A stretch of DNA of 64,000 nucleotides from Paeniroseomonas aquatica (GTDB taxonomy: Bacteria > Pseudomonadota > Alphaproteobacteria > Acetobacterales > Acetobacteraceae): contig NZ_JAUFPN010000020.1 in NCBI RefSeq assembly GCF_030409335.1, forward strand, positions 58,810-122,809, read 5' to 3'. A model generated the notes under the pieces. It was not told the origin of the DNA and searched no databases. It saw only the letters and a list, made by a program, of their open reading frames with translations. Of the stretch, positions 52,781 through 61,162 are shown piece by piece. Made by a program: the position numbers and the translations under genes. Each line of letters opens with the position of its first letter. Position 1 is the first letter of the stretch.

Positions 52781-53724
52781 GCGCGACCACCCTGAAGGTC
52801 GGCTTCATCGGCCTCGGCACCATGGGCACCCACATGGCGGCCAACCTGCAGAAGGCCGGCCACGCCCTGGTGGTGCACGACATCCACCGCCAGGCCGCCG
52901 GCACCCATGTCGAGAACGGCGCCACCTGGGCGGCGACGGCGCGCGAAGTGGCCGCGCAATGCGACGTCGTCTTCGCCTCCCTCCCCGCCCCGCCCGATGT
53001 GGAGGCCGTGGTCTTCGGCACGGATGGCGTGCTGGAAGGCGCCCATCCCGGCATGGCCTTCTTCGACCTCTCGACCAACAGCCAGGCCATGGCCAAGCGC
53101 ATGCACGCCGCCTTTGCCGAAAAGGGCTGCACCAGCTTCGACAGCCCGGTCAGCGGCGGCCCCGAGGGCGCCCGCACCGGCAAGCTCGCCATCTGGGTCG
53201 GCGGCGACAAGGCGGCCTTCGACAGGTACCTCCCCGTCCTGCAGGGCTTCGGCGACGCCCCGGCCTATATCGGCGGCATCGGCACGGCGACCGTCGCCAA
53301 GCTGGTCCACAACCTGTCGGGTTATGCCATCCAGACGGTCATCGCCGAGGCCTTCTCCATGGGCGTCAAGGCGGGGATGGACCCGCTCGAGCTCTGGGCG
53401 GCGATCCGCCGCGGCGCGCTCGGGCGCAAGCGGACCTTCGACCGCATCCAGGACCAGTACCTGCAGAACAAGTACGACCCGCCGGCCTTCGCGCTGCGGC
53501 TCGGCCTCAAGGACGTGTCGCTGGCGGTCAGCCTCGGGCGCGAGCTGGGCGTGCCGATGCGCCTCAGCAACCTGGTCATGGAGGAGATGACCGAGGCGCT
53601 GAACCGCGGCTGGGGCCAGCGCGACAGCCGGTCCCCCATGATCCTGCAGAACGAGCGTGCCGGCGTCTCCTTCAGCGTCGACCCGGCGGCGATCAAGGCC
53701 GTGCTGGCCAAGGACCCGGCCTGA
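52777..53724 (+). CDS. NAD(P)-dependent 3-hydroxyisobutyrate dehydrogenase-like oxidoreductase
   Basis: A 315-residue beta-hydroxyacid dehydrogenase: cofactor motif GFIGLGTMGTHMAANL, substrate loop FDSPVSGGPEGARTGKL and catalytic Lys in ATVAKLVHN. Acts on 3-hydroxyacids such as hydroxyisobutyrate, tartronate semialdehyde or related acids. It overlaps its upstream neighbour by 4 bases and its downstream neighbour by 1 base (TGATG). Substrate is not determinable from sequence. Confidence 0.92.
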   Translation: MSATTLKVGFIGLGTMGTHMAANLQKAGHALVVHDIHRQAAGTHVENGATWAATAREVAAQCDVVFASLPAPPDVEAVVFGTDGVLEGAHPGMAFFDLSTNSQAMAKRMHAAFAEKGCTSFDSPVSGGPEGARTGKLAIWVGGDKAAFDRYLPVLQGFGDAPAYIGGIGTATVAKLVHNLSGYAIQTVIAEAFSMGVKAGMDPLELWAAIRRGALGRKRTFDRIQDQYLQNKYDPPAFALRLGLKDVSLAVSLGRELGVPMRLSNLVMEEMTEALNRGWGQRDSRSPMILQNERAGVSFSVDPAAIKAVLAKDPA

Positions 53725-54506
53725 TGTACCGGATCTACGCCATCCGCTACGCCCATCGGGAGGCGATGCGCTCCGACCACTTCATCGGCGGCGACCCGCA
53801 TGACGGGCCGATGCCGATGGACTACTTCGTCTGGGCCGTCATCGGCGCCGAGCGCAGCTTCGTCGTCGACGCCGGCTTCACCGAGGCCGTCGCGAAGCGC
53901 CGCAAGCGGCATTGGCTGCGCTGCCCGGCCGAGAGCCTGAAGCTCGTCGGGCTCGATGCGGCGACGGTCAAGGACGTGATCCTGACCCACCTGCACTACG
54001 ACCACGTCGGCAGCTTCGACCAATTCCCGCAAGCGGACTTCCACCTGCAGGAAGCCGAGATGCACTATGCCTGCGGCCGCTTCATGCGCTTCCCCAAGCT
54101 CTCCCACAGCTTCGAGCCGGACGACATCGCCGGCATGGTGAAGCTGAATTTCGGCCGCCGCGTCCACATGCTGAACGGCGATGCCGACATCGCCCCGGGC
54201 ATCCGCACCCACCTCGTGCGCGGCCATTCCGCCGGGCTGCAATGCGTGACGGTGGCGACCGAACGCGGCACCGTCGTGCTGGCCTCCGACGTCACCCATT
54301 TCTACGAGAACATGGAGAGCGGCCGGCCCTTCACCACCGCCTTCCACATCGGCGAGATGCTGGAAGGCTTCGAGACCCTGAAGCGCCTGGCGCCGAGCCC
54401 GCAGCATATCGTCCCCGGGCATGACCCGGAGGTGATGCGGCGCTACTCGGCGGTGCCGGGGCTGGAGGGGATCGTCTGCCGGCTGGATCTGGCGCCGAGC
54501 GAGTAG
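53724..54506 (+). CDS. Metallo-beta-lactamase-fold lactonase (AHL-lactonase-like)
   Basis: A 260-residue cytoplasmic MBL-fold hydrolase. The zinc motif is HLHYDH (His89, His91, Asp93, His94). Further ligands lie in VRGHSAGLQ and LASDVTHFYEN, with a final His in IVPGHDPEV. It resembles N-acyl-homoserine lactonases (AiiA/AttM-like), but its operon with CMD and hydroxyacid dehydrogenase genes fits hydrolysis of a catabolic lactone just as well. Last gene of the operon. Confidence 0.9.
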   Translation: MYRIYAIRYAHREAMRSDHFIGGDPHDGPMPMDYFVWAVIGAERSFVVDAGFTEAVAKRRKRHWLRCPAESLKLVGLDAATVKDVILTHLHYDHVGSFDQFPQADFHLQEAEMHYACGRFMRFPKLSHSFEPDDIAGMVKLNFGRRVHMLNGDADIAPGIRTHLVRGHSAGLQCVTVATERGTVVLASDVTHFYENMESGRPFTTAFHIGEMLEGFETLKRLAPSPQHIVPGHDPEVMRRYSAVPGLEGIVCRLDLAPSE

Positions 54507-54558
54507 GAAAGGAAGCGTGGGCCATAGATTATTGGCTCCAAAGCGACTTCCCCTCAAG

Positions 54559-54579
54559 GGTTTGCAGTGACTGCAAGCC
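54559..54579. terminator. Hairpin GGTTTGCAG-TGA-CTGCAAGCC
   Basis: Nine-base arms with one wobble pair and loop TGA, 52 bases after the lactonase stop, at the left edge of the AT-rich dGTPase island. It could terminate the lactonase operon or mark the island boundary. Confidence 0.35.
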
Positions 54580-54615
54580 ATTGGAACGGCGAGCAACTGT
54601 CTTCAGCAAAATTTC

Positions 54616-54642
54616 TTGCGGTTTCACAATAATTAGTTTACG
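54616..54642 (+). promoter_or_regulatory. Bipartite motif TTGCGGTTT-N11-GTTTACG (dGTPase leader)
   Basis: Sixteen identical bases in two blocks at the same spacing as before the RTX gene (47410-47436). It ends 36 bases before the dGTPase ATG. The CACAATAATTA spacer is AT-rich. Possibly a shared promoter type. Confidence 0.4.
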
Positions 54643-54678
54643 AGGCCCCTGTTTGTTTTATTTGAGGAACATTCCGTC

Positions 54679-55962
54679 ATGATCAGACCTGCGGACACTG
54701 TATTTCAGCAGCGAATGCATCCCGACGTGAACAGACCGGGAGACATTCGCGAGGCCTATGACCGTGACAAAAGCAGAATCATTCACTCGTCTGCTTTCCG
54801 ACGCCTACAAGGCAAAACACAAGTCATGGGCGTTGGTGAAAACGATTTTCACCGCACTCGGCTAACTCACTCGATCGAAGTTGGTCAGATCGGCGAAGGC
54901 CTACTCAAAGTGCTCCAGCGCCAACATGAAGTTGAGCCTGACATTGTAAACTGGCTTCCCAGTCCTGCTCTCATGATTGCAGCTTGCTATGCCCACGATC
55001 TGGGCCACCCACCTTTCGGTCACGGTGGCGAACGGGCACTTCACAGGAAGATGGTTGGATCAGGCGGCTTCGAAGGGAATGCTCAAACACTCCGCATACT
55101 CACGAAGCTTGAAAAATACCAAGCGGGCCATGGTATAAACCCGACGCGCCGAACCGTGCTTGCCGTACTTAAATATCCTGTTAGATACGATGCATTTCCT
55201 GAAACCGATCATCAAAACAAACCTCCTAAATGCTATTACACAGAAGAGGCAAATATAGTCGAATGGGCTTTAGAACCTTTTTCCAAAAATGATACGGAGT
55301 TGTTCAGAAAAATCGGAACAGACGGTAAGCCCGAACATCGAGGGCTCGATGCCAGCATTATGGAGTGTGCCGACGATATAGCCTATGCAGTGCACGATTT
55401 AGAAGACATTATTGCCCGCAAGCTAGTCACGAAACGCGAAGTCGAGAACGGACTCAGCGATCTATTTAAAAGTGGTCAACCAATTGGCCCTCCCGGAAAC
55501 AAGGTTTGCCGTAATGAATTTGCCAATTATTTATTCGAATGCGGAAGTGAAGGCAGAAAGCAATTCATCGGGAAATTAGTAAATATTTTTATTTCAGCAG
55601 CAAAAATAGATGAAGATCCAAAATTTGAGCATCCGTTGCTGAAGTTTAGCATTCAACTTCCTGCAGAAATAAGTGAATTTCTTCAAAGTTTAAAAGATAT
55701 AACGTACAAGTTAGTAGTAAAAAAAGCTGCAATCCAACAGTTGGAGCGACGTGGTCAGCGCATCGTTGAAGCGTTGTTTAACGAGCTATTGTGCGCTCCG
55801 AGCGAACTGATTCCGGCTGATGCGTTAAGGAGCCTGGATCAGCGTGACATTACACTGCGTCAAGTCTGCGATTACGTTGCTGGGATGACCGACAACTACG
55901 CCGAGAAGATTTATAATCGCCTTTTCACACCTGGCTTCGGCAGCAGTCGGGACGAACTTTGA
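54679..55962 (+). CDS. dgt: dGTP triphosphohydrolase (HD domain), low-GC island gene
   Basis: A 427-residue dGTPase-family enzyme splitting dNTPs into deoxynucleoside and triphosphate. HD-site residues: His64 in RLTHSIEVGQIG, His106-Asp107 in AACYAHDLGHPPFGHGGE, and a later Asp in MECADDIAYAVHDLED near 232. N-terminal RIIHSSAFRRLQGKTQV is the family signature. All metal ligands are present, so it looks active. GAGGAAC precedes ATG 54679. The gene and about 170 bases upstream are strikingly AT-rich with mixed codon use (AAA, TTT, ATA), unlike every neighbour, indicating horizontal acquisition. Lone transferred dGTPases are known phage-defence proteins, but a housekeeping role cannot be excluded. 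Confidence 0.93.
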   Translation: MIRPADTVFQQRMHPDVNRPGDIREAYDRDKSRIIHSSAFRRLQGKTQVMGVGENDFHRTRLTHSIEVGQIGEGLLKVLQRQHEVEPDIVNWLPSPALMIAACYAHDLGHPPFGHGGERALHRKMVGSGGFEGNAQTLRILTKLEKYQAGHGINPTRRTVLAVLKYPVRYDAFPETDHQNKPPKCYYTEEANIVEWALEPFSKNDTELFRKIGTDGKPEHRGLDASIMECADDIAYAVHDLEDIIARKLVTKREVENGLSDLFKSGQPIGPPGNKVCRNEFANYLFECGSEGRKQFIGKLVNIFISAAKIDEDPKFEHPLLKFSIQLPAEISEFLQSLKDITYKLVVKKAAIQQLERRGQRIVEALFNELLCAPSELIPADALRSLDQRDITLRQVCDYVAGMTDNYAEKIYNRLFTPGFGSSRDEL

Positions 55963-56099
55963 TGCTTGATTGTGCCGCGTTCTGAGGCGTGTCGATGTGG
56001 GGCGCCGTTTAACCTCCCGTGTTGCCTCGCCCCGTTTCCGCCGCGGCGGGTGTCAAACCCGCCCGGCGCTGCTAGGCTCGGGAAAACGGAGGACGCCCC

Positions 56100-57224
56100 A
56101 TGGGACCGCTCAAGGGCCTGCGCATCCTGGAATTCGCCGGCATCGGCCCCGGCCCCTTCTGCGGCATGATCCTGGCCGACCTCGGCGCCGAGGTGATCCG
56201 CCTCGACCGCAAGGACGGCCCGCCCGGCGACCGCGCCGATTTCACCGGCCGCGGCCGCCGCTCCGTGGCCCTCGACCTCAAATCCCCCGCCGCGGTGGAG
56301 GCCGTGCTGCGCCTCGCCGAAGGCGCCGATGCGCTGATCGAGGGCTTCCGCCCCGGCGTCATGGAACGCCTCGGCCTCGGCCCCGAGGTCTGCCGCGCCC
56401 GCAACCCGCGGCTGGTCTATGGCCGCATGACCGGCTGGGGCCAGGAAGGCCCGCTGGCGCAGTCCGCCGGGCACGACATGAACTACATCGCGCTGACCGG
56501 CGCGCTCTGGGCCATCGGCCGGCCGGAGGAGCGCCCGGTGCCGCCGCTGAACCTGGTCGGCGACTACGGCGGCGGCGGCATGCTGCTGGCGATGGGCCTG
56601 CTGGCGGCGCTGCTGGAGGCCAAGGGCAGCGGCCAGGGCCAGGTGGTGGATGCCGCCATGGTCGATGGCGCCGCGCTGCTGATGGCGCCGATCTACGCCA
56701 TGAAGGCCCGTGGCCGCTGGCGCAACGAGCGCGGCGTGAACATGCTCGACGGCACCGCCCCCTGGTACGACACCTATGCCTGCTCCGACGGCCGCTGGCT
56801 CTCGGTCGGCCCCATCGAGCCGCAGTTCTTCGCCGTGATGTGCGACAAGCTCGGCCTCGATGCGCAGCGCTTCCCCGACCGCATGTCGCCCGCCGCCTGG
56901 CCGGCGCTGAAGGCCGAGCTGACCGCGATCTTCCTCACCCGCACGCGGGACGACTGGGCCGCGCTCTTTGCCGGGACGGACGCCTGCATCGCCCCCATCC
57001 TCGACATGGAGGAAGCCCCGGCGCATCCGCACATGGAAGCCCGCGGCACCTTCCTGAACCAGGGCGGCGTGGTCCAGCCCGCCCCCGCCCCCCGCTTCAG
57101 CCGCACCCCCGGCGAGGCCGGCACCCGCGTGCCGCTCCGCGGCGAGGATACCGATGCCGTGCTGGCGGAGTGCGGCTTCACCGCCGCCGATCTCGACGCG
57201 CTCCGCAGCGCCAAGGCCATATAA
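56100..57224 (+). CDS. CaiB/BaiF-family alpha-methylacyl-CoA racemase (AMACR-like)
   Basis: A 374-residue class III CoA-transferase-fold protein. The racemase-type residues are visible: His in [14 protein letters not shown] and Asp in [12 protein letters not shown], matching the AMACR His/Asp pair rather than the formyl-CoA transferase Asp alone. N-terminal [28 protein letters not shown] is the family signature. A GGAGG site precedes ATG 56100. Probably epimerises or activates a branched acyl-CoA for the acyl-CoA dehydrogenase 13 bases downstream. Confidence 0.92.
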   Translation: MGPLKGLRILEFAGIGPGPFCGMILADLGAEVIRLDRKDGPPGDRADFTGRGRRSVALDLKSPAAVEAVLRLAEGADALIEGFRPGVMERLGLGPEVCRARNPRLVYGRMTGWGQEGPLAQSAGHDMNYIALTGALWAIGRPEERPVPPLNLVGDYGGGGMLLAMGLLAALLEAKGSGQGQVVDAAMVDGAALLMAPIYAMKARGRWRNERGVNMLDGTAPWYDTYACSDGRWLSVGPIEPQFFAVMCDKLGLDAQRFPDRMSPAAWPALKAELTAIFLTRTRDDWAALFAGTDACIAPILDMEEAPAHPHMEARGTFLNQGGVVQPAPAPRFSRTPGEAGTRVPLRGEDTDAVLAECGFTAADLDALRSAKAI

Positions 57225-57237
57225 GGAAACGACAGCC

Positions 57238-58410
57238 ATGGACACCAACCCGGGCCTTCCCAGCCGCAGCCTCAGCGGCCCCCGCAGCGTCTATACCTCG
57301 GACCACGAGATGTTCCGCGACCAGGTGGCGCGGTTCTTTGACAGGCACATCGTCCCCTTCCACCGGCAATGGGAACGCGACGGCATCGTCCCCCGCAGCC
57401 TCTGGCTCGAGGCCGGCGCGGCCGGGCTGCTCTGCCCCATGCTCGCCGAGGAGTACGGCGGCGCCGGCGCCGACTTCGGCTACAGCGCCATCATCATCGA
57501 GGAGATCGCCCGGACCAATTGCACCGGCCCCGGCTTCCCGCTGCACTCCGACATCGTCGTGCCCTATATCGCCGACCTCGCCACCGAGGCGCGCAAGCGC
57601 GAATGGCTGCCGCAGATGGCGCGCGGCGAGATCATCGGCGCCATCGCCATGACCGAGCCCGGCATGGGCAGCGACCTCAAGGCCATGCGCACCACGGCGA
57701 AGCGCGACGGCGACCACTACGTCATCAACGGCTCCAAGACATTTATTAGTAACGGCCAGCTCGCCGACCTCGTCATCGTCTGCGCCAAGACCGACCCCGC
57801 CGCCGGCCGCAAGGGCATCTCCCTGATCTGCGTCCCCGCCGGCACCCCCGGCTTCACCAAGGGCCGCAACCTGGAGAAAATCGGACTGCACGCGCAGGAC
57901 ACCTCGGAGCTCTTCTTCGAGGATGTCCGCGTGCCGGTCGAGAACCTGCTCGGCGAGGAGAACAAGGGCTTCTCCTACCTCATCCGCAACCTGCCACAGG
58001 AACGCCTGGTCATCGCCGTCCGCGCCGCCATGGGCATGGAGGTGATGCTGCAGAAGACCGTGGACTACGCCAAGGAACGCCAGGCCTTCGGCCAGCCGGT
58101 GATCGATTTCCAGCACAACCGCTTCAAGCTGGCCGACGCCAAGGCGCAGGCGACCATGTTCCGCGTCTTCGCCGACCATTGCCTGGCGCTGCACCTGCGC
58201 GGCGAGCTGACGGTCGAACTTGCCGCCACCGCCAAGCTGCTCGGCGCCGAGCTGCAGAACAGGCTCTTCGACGACTTCCTGCAGATCCACGGCGGCTACG
58301 GCTACATGGCCGAATACGAGATCGGCCGCGCCTGGGCCGATGCCCGGGTCGGCCGCATCTACGGCGGCAGCAGCGAGATCATGCGGGAGATCATCGGCCG
58401 CACGCTGTAG
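57238..58410 (+). CDS. Acyl-CoA dehydrogenase (long-chain/LCAD-like)
   Basis: A 390-residue FAD flavoprotein introducing the alpha-beta double bond into acyl-CoA. The FAD/acyl block AIAMTEPGMGSDLKAMRT and FLQIHGGYGYMAEYEI are diagnostic. The usual Glu of medium-chain enzymes is Gly here (YGGSSEIMRE); the catalytic Glu is probably that of LPQERL, as in long-chain and isovaleryl-CoA types. A short run of rare AT-rich codons encodes TFISN (about 57740-57755). Coupled in an operon with the AMACR-like gene; terminated by the hairpin at 58431-58464. Confidence 0.94.
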   Translation: MDTNPGLPSRSLSGPRSVYTSDHEMFRDQVARFFDRHIVPFHRQWERDGIVPRSLWLEAGAAGLLCPMLAEEYGGAGADFGYSAIIIEEIARTNCTGPGFPLHSDIVVPYIADLATEARKREWLPQMARGEIIGAIAMTEPGMGSDLKAMRTTAKRDGDHYVINGSKTFISNGQLADLVIVCAKTDPAAGRKGISLICVPAGTPGFTKGRNLEKIGLHAQDTSELFFEDVRVPVENLLGEENKGFSYLIRNLPQERLVIAVRAAMGMEVMLQKTVDYAKERQAFGQPVIDFQHNRFKLADAKAQATMFRVFADHCLALHLRGELTVELAATAKLLGAELQNRLFDDFLQIHGGYGYMAEYEIGRAWADARVGRIYGGSSEIMREIIGRTL

Positions 58411-58430
58411 CCGCCGCGCCCTCGCCCGAA

Positions 58431-58464
58431 GCGGTGCCGGCCCGCCTCAGCGGGCCGGCACCGC
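58431..58464. terminator. 15-bp perfect hairpin enclosing a stop codon
   Basis: Bases 58431-58445 pair exactly with 58450-58464 around loop CTCA. The TGA stop of the minus-strand receptor gene (58447-58449) lies in the loop, and the hairpin begins 20 bases after the plus-strand acyl-CoA dehydrogenase stop. Bidirectional terminator candidate. Confidence 0.6.
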
Positions 58465-60027
58465 CCACATGGCACTGGTATAGCCGCGGTGCGACGGCAG
58501 GTAGCGCACCCGGTCCTTCCAGCTCGCCCAGTTGTAGCGAAGATAGATCAGCGGGATCACGCCCATGTCGTCGAGCAGGGCGCGACTGGCCTGCTCCGTC
58601 AGGGCAGCGCGGCGCGGCTCATCCATGGTGCGCAGCGCGTCCCCGGCCGGGCCATCGACCGCGGGGTTCGCGTAGCGCTGCCGGTTGAAGGGGCCGGTGC
58701 CACGCTCCGGGTCGCGCGTCATCACCACCTGCCGCAGGTAGTTGATGGCGGTGTCGCTGCTGAGATAGCTCATGAACAGCGAAAACTCGCGGTTGGTCGC
58801 GCGGGTGAACAGCGGTGCCGGCGGCATGGTCTGCACCTGGGTCTCCACACCGATGCGGGTGAAGCCCTGGGCGATCGCCTGCAGCAGGTTGTCGTCGCCG
58901 CTGAAGAAGCCGTTCGGGCCATGGATGGTCAGGCGGAAGCCGGTGGGATAGCCCGCCTCGGCCAGCAACTGCCGGCCGCGCGCCAGGTCATAGGCCAGGG
59001 GCGGCAGGTCCGGCACCCGGTGCAGCGCGGGCGGGGAGGCGAATTGATCCGCCGCGCGGCCCTGGCCCTGGTACAGCCGCTCGACGATCGCCGGGCGGTT
59101 GACCGCGAGCGAGAGCGCCTGCCGCACCCGCCTGTCCCGCAGCGGGTTCTGCGGCAACGGCTGGCCGGCCCGGTCGGTGACATGCGGCGTCTGGTCGCGC
59201 ATCGCATCCGGGAACATGTAGACCGAGGTGATGCTGTCGCTGCCGGAGACGGCGATCGCCGGATCCGCCTCGAGCCGCGGCATGTCCTGGTAGGGCACGC
59301 CATCGATGAGATCGACCTCCCCCGACAGCAGCGTGGCGACGCGGGCGCCGGGGTTCGGGATGTAGCGCGTCACCACGCGGTCCCAGGGCTGCGCCTCGCC
59401 CCAGTAGTCCGGGTTGCGGGCGATCTCGTGCCGCTCGTTCGGCGTGAAGGCGACGTGGCGATAGGGCCCGGTGCCCACCGCCAGCCGGCCGCTGGTGAAA
59501 TCCGCCGTGGTCGGCTCCGGCCCATGGATCTTGCGCGACAGCATCATCACGAAGACCAGGTCCCAGTCCATCATCGGCGTGGGCGCCCTGGTGCGGATGC
59601 GCAGCGTCGTCGGGTCCACCACCTCGACCGCGGCGATGCCGCGGACATAGGGCGTGAAGGCGGCGGGGCTGTTCGGCACGTTGGGCGCCCGGGCGATGGT
59701 GAAGGCGACATCCTCCGCCTCGAAGGGCGTGCCGTCGTGGAAGCGGACGCCGGGCCGCAGCCTGATCTCCCAGGTCAGTTCGTCGACCGGCCGCCAGCTC
59801 AGCGCCAGGCCGGGCATCAGCTTCCCGGTATTGTCGAAATAGACCAGGCTGTCGAAGATCTGCCGCAGGGCCTGGTTGTTGTTGCTGGTGTTGTGGAAAT
59901 GCGGGTCCAGCGCGCTGGGCGGCACGATGGTGCCGATGGTCAGGCTGCGTTCCGCCATGGCCGGCGCCGATGCCAGGGCGGCCAGCAGCGCGATGGCGCC
60001 CGCGGGGGCACCTTTTCGGAGTGTCAT
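58447..60027 (-). CDS. ABC transporter substrate-binding protein, family 5 (DppA/OppA-like)
   Basis: A 526-residue periplasmic receptor. A Sec signal (APAGAIALLAALASAPAMA) is followed by the family-5 N-terminus SLTIGTIVPPSALDPHFHNT. Other landmarks are LALSWRPVDELTWEIRLRPGVRFHDGTPFEAEDV, VGTGPYR and RQALSLAVNRPAIVERL. Binds peptides, nickel, opines or glutathione-like ligands; the ABC permeases are not adjacent. Divergent from the Bug receptor at 60197. The last codons form one arm of the 58431-58464 hairpin. Confidence 0.93.
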   Translation of the reverse strand: MTLRKGAPAGAIALLAALASAPAMAERSLTIGTIVPPSALDPHFHNTSNNNQALRQIFDSLVYFDNTGKLMPGLALSWRPVDELTWEIRLRPGVRFHDGTPFEAEDVAFTIARAPNVPNSPAAFTPYVRGIAAVEVVDPTTLRIRTRAPTPMMDWDLVFVMMLSRKIHGPEPTTADFTSGRLAVGTGPYRHVAFTPNERHEIARNPDYWGEAQPWDRVVTRYIPNPGARVATLLSGEVDLIDGVPYQDMPRLEADPAIAVSGSDSITSVYMFPDAMRDQTPHVTDRAGQPLPQNPLRDRRVRQALSLAVNRPAIVERLYQGQGRAADQFASPPALHRVPDLPPLAYDLARGRQLLAEAGYPTGFRLTIHGPNGFFSGDDNLLQAIAQGFTRIGVETQVQTMPPAPLFTRATNREFSLFMSYLSSDTAINYLRQVVMTRDPERGTGPFNRQRYANPAVDGPAGDALRTMDEPRRAALTEQASRALLDDMGVIPLIYLRYNWASWKDRVRYLPSHRGYTSAMWAVPAR

Positions 60028-60196
60028 CGCCGTTTCTCCCGTCCGATCTTCTGCGGCTGTTGGCCAGCCGATCGGTTGCGTGGCAGGCTATCCAGAGCCG
60101 CGGTGGCCGGCAATCCAGCGATGGTGCCGGCGGGCCAGGCAGCCAAGGACCGGCCAAGCGGCGATACAGCCGCGGCCGCATGTTTCAGGGGGATCC

Positions 60197-61162
60197 ATGC
60201 CAGGACCGATGCGCCGCAGCCTCTTTGCCCTGCCTGCCCTGCTGGGCGCCGCCACGGCCGGCGCCCAGCCGCGCTTCCCCGAACGCCCGATCACCCTGCT
60301 GGTCCCCTTCACCGCCGGCGGCGCCACCGACGTGCAGATGCGTGCCCTGGCCGAGGCTGCCAGCCGCGCCTTCGGCCAGACCGTGCTGATCGAGAACCGC
60401 CCCGGCGGCGGCAGCACCCTCGGCGTCGCCGCCGTCGCCCGGGCCAAGCCGGATGGCTATACCCTGGCGCAGATGCCGCTCCCCGGCCTGCGCCTGCCCT
60501 TCATGCAGAAGATGGCCTTCGACCCGCGGCGGGACTTCACCCCGGTCATCCATCTCACCGGCTATACCTTCGCCGTCGTGGTGCGCGCCGACAGCCCCTG
60601 GACCACCTGGGCCGAGCTGGTGGCCGATGCCCGCGCCAACCCCGGAAAGCACCGCTGGGGCAATACCGGCGTCAACGGCACGCCGCACCTGACCATGGTG
60701 GATTTCGCCGAGCGCGAGAAGCTGGAGGTGGTCCACGTCCCCTTCCGCGGCGAGGCGGATGCGACGCCGAACCTGCTCGGCGGCCATATCGAGGCGACCG
60801 CCGGCGGCACCGGCTCCAACCAGCTCGTGGCCGATGGCAAGCTGCGCTACCTCAATGTCTGGACCAAGGACCGGGTGCCGCGCTGGCCGCAGGTGCCGAC
60901 CCTGTCGGAGGTCGGCTACCCCGGCCTTGTCGTCACCTCGCCCTATGGGCTGGTCGGGCCGGCAGGGATGGAGCCGGCGGTGCTCGCCGCCCTGCACGAG
61001 GGCTTCAAGACGGCGCTGTTCGACCCCTCGCACCTTGCGGTGCTCGACCGGCTGGACCAGACGGTCGAATACCTCGGGCCCGAGGAGTATGCCCGCACCA
61101 TGGCGGAGACCATCGACTTCGAGGAGAAGCGGGTGATCCGCCTCGGCCTCAGGACGGGCTGA
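60197..61162 (+). CDS. Bug-family tripartite tricarboxylate receptor
   Basis: A 321-residue periplasmic receptor. A Tat/Sec-like leader (MRRSLFALPALLGAATAGAQ) precedes PRFPERPITLLVPFTAGGATD, LIENRPGGGSTLG, WGNTGVNGTPHL and PTLSEVGYPGL. Start ATG 60197 follows GGGGG(A)T, a weak ribosome-binding site. The last 14 bases overlap the convergent acyl-CoA ligase. Its position between catabolic genes suggests uptake of an acid activated by that ligase; no TctAB nearby. Confidence 0.92.
   Translation: MPGPMRRSLFALPALLGAATAGAQPRFPERPITLLVPFTAGGATDVQMRALAEAASRAFGQTVLIENRPGGGSTLGVAAVARAKPDGYTLAQMPLPGLRLPFMQKMAFDPRRDFTPVIHLTGYTFAVVVRADSPWTTWAELVADARANPGKHRWGNTGVNGTPHLTMVDFAEREKLEVVHVPFRGEADATPNLLGGHIEATAGGTGSNQLVADGKLRYLNVWTKDRVPRWPQVPTLSEVGYPGLVVTSPYGLVGPAGMEPAVLAALHEGFKTALFDPSHLAVLDRLDQTVEYLGPEEYARTMAETIDFEEKRVIRLGLRTG

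Noticed and set aside
53724..54506. Dedicated quorum-quenching AHL lactonase
   Set aside because: The fold fits, but operon context with CMD and hydroxyacid dehydrogenase genes favours a catabolic lactone; no luxI/luxR is present, so the specific call was not made.
54507..56099. Integrase, transposase or attachment-site repeats flanking the dGTPase
   Set aside because: None found: no direct repeat at both edges and no recombinase gene, so the island has no identified mobility module.
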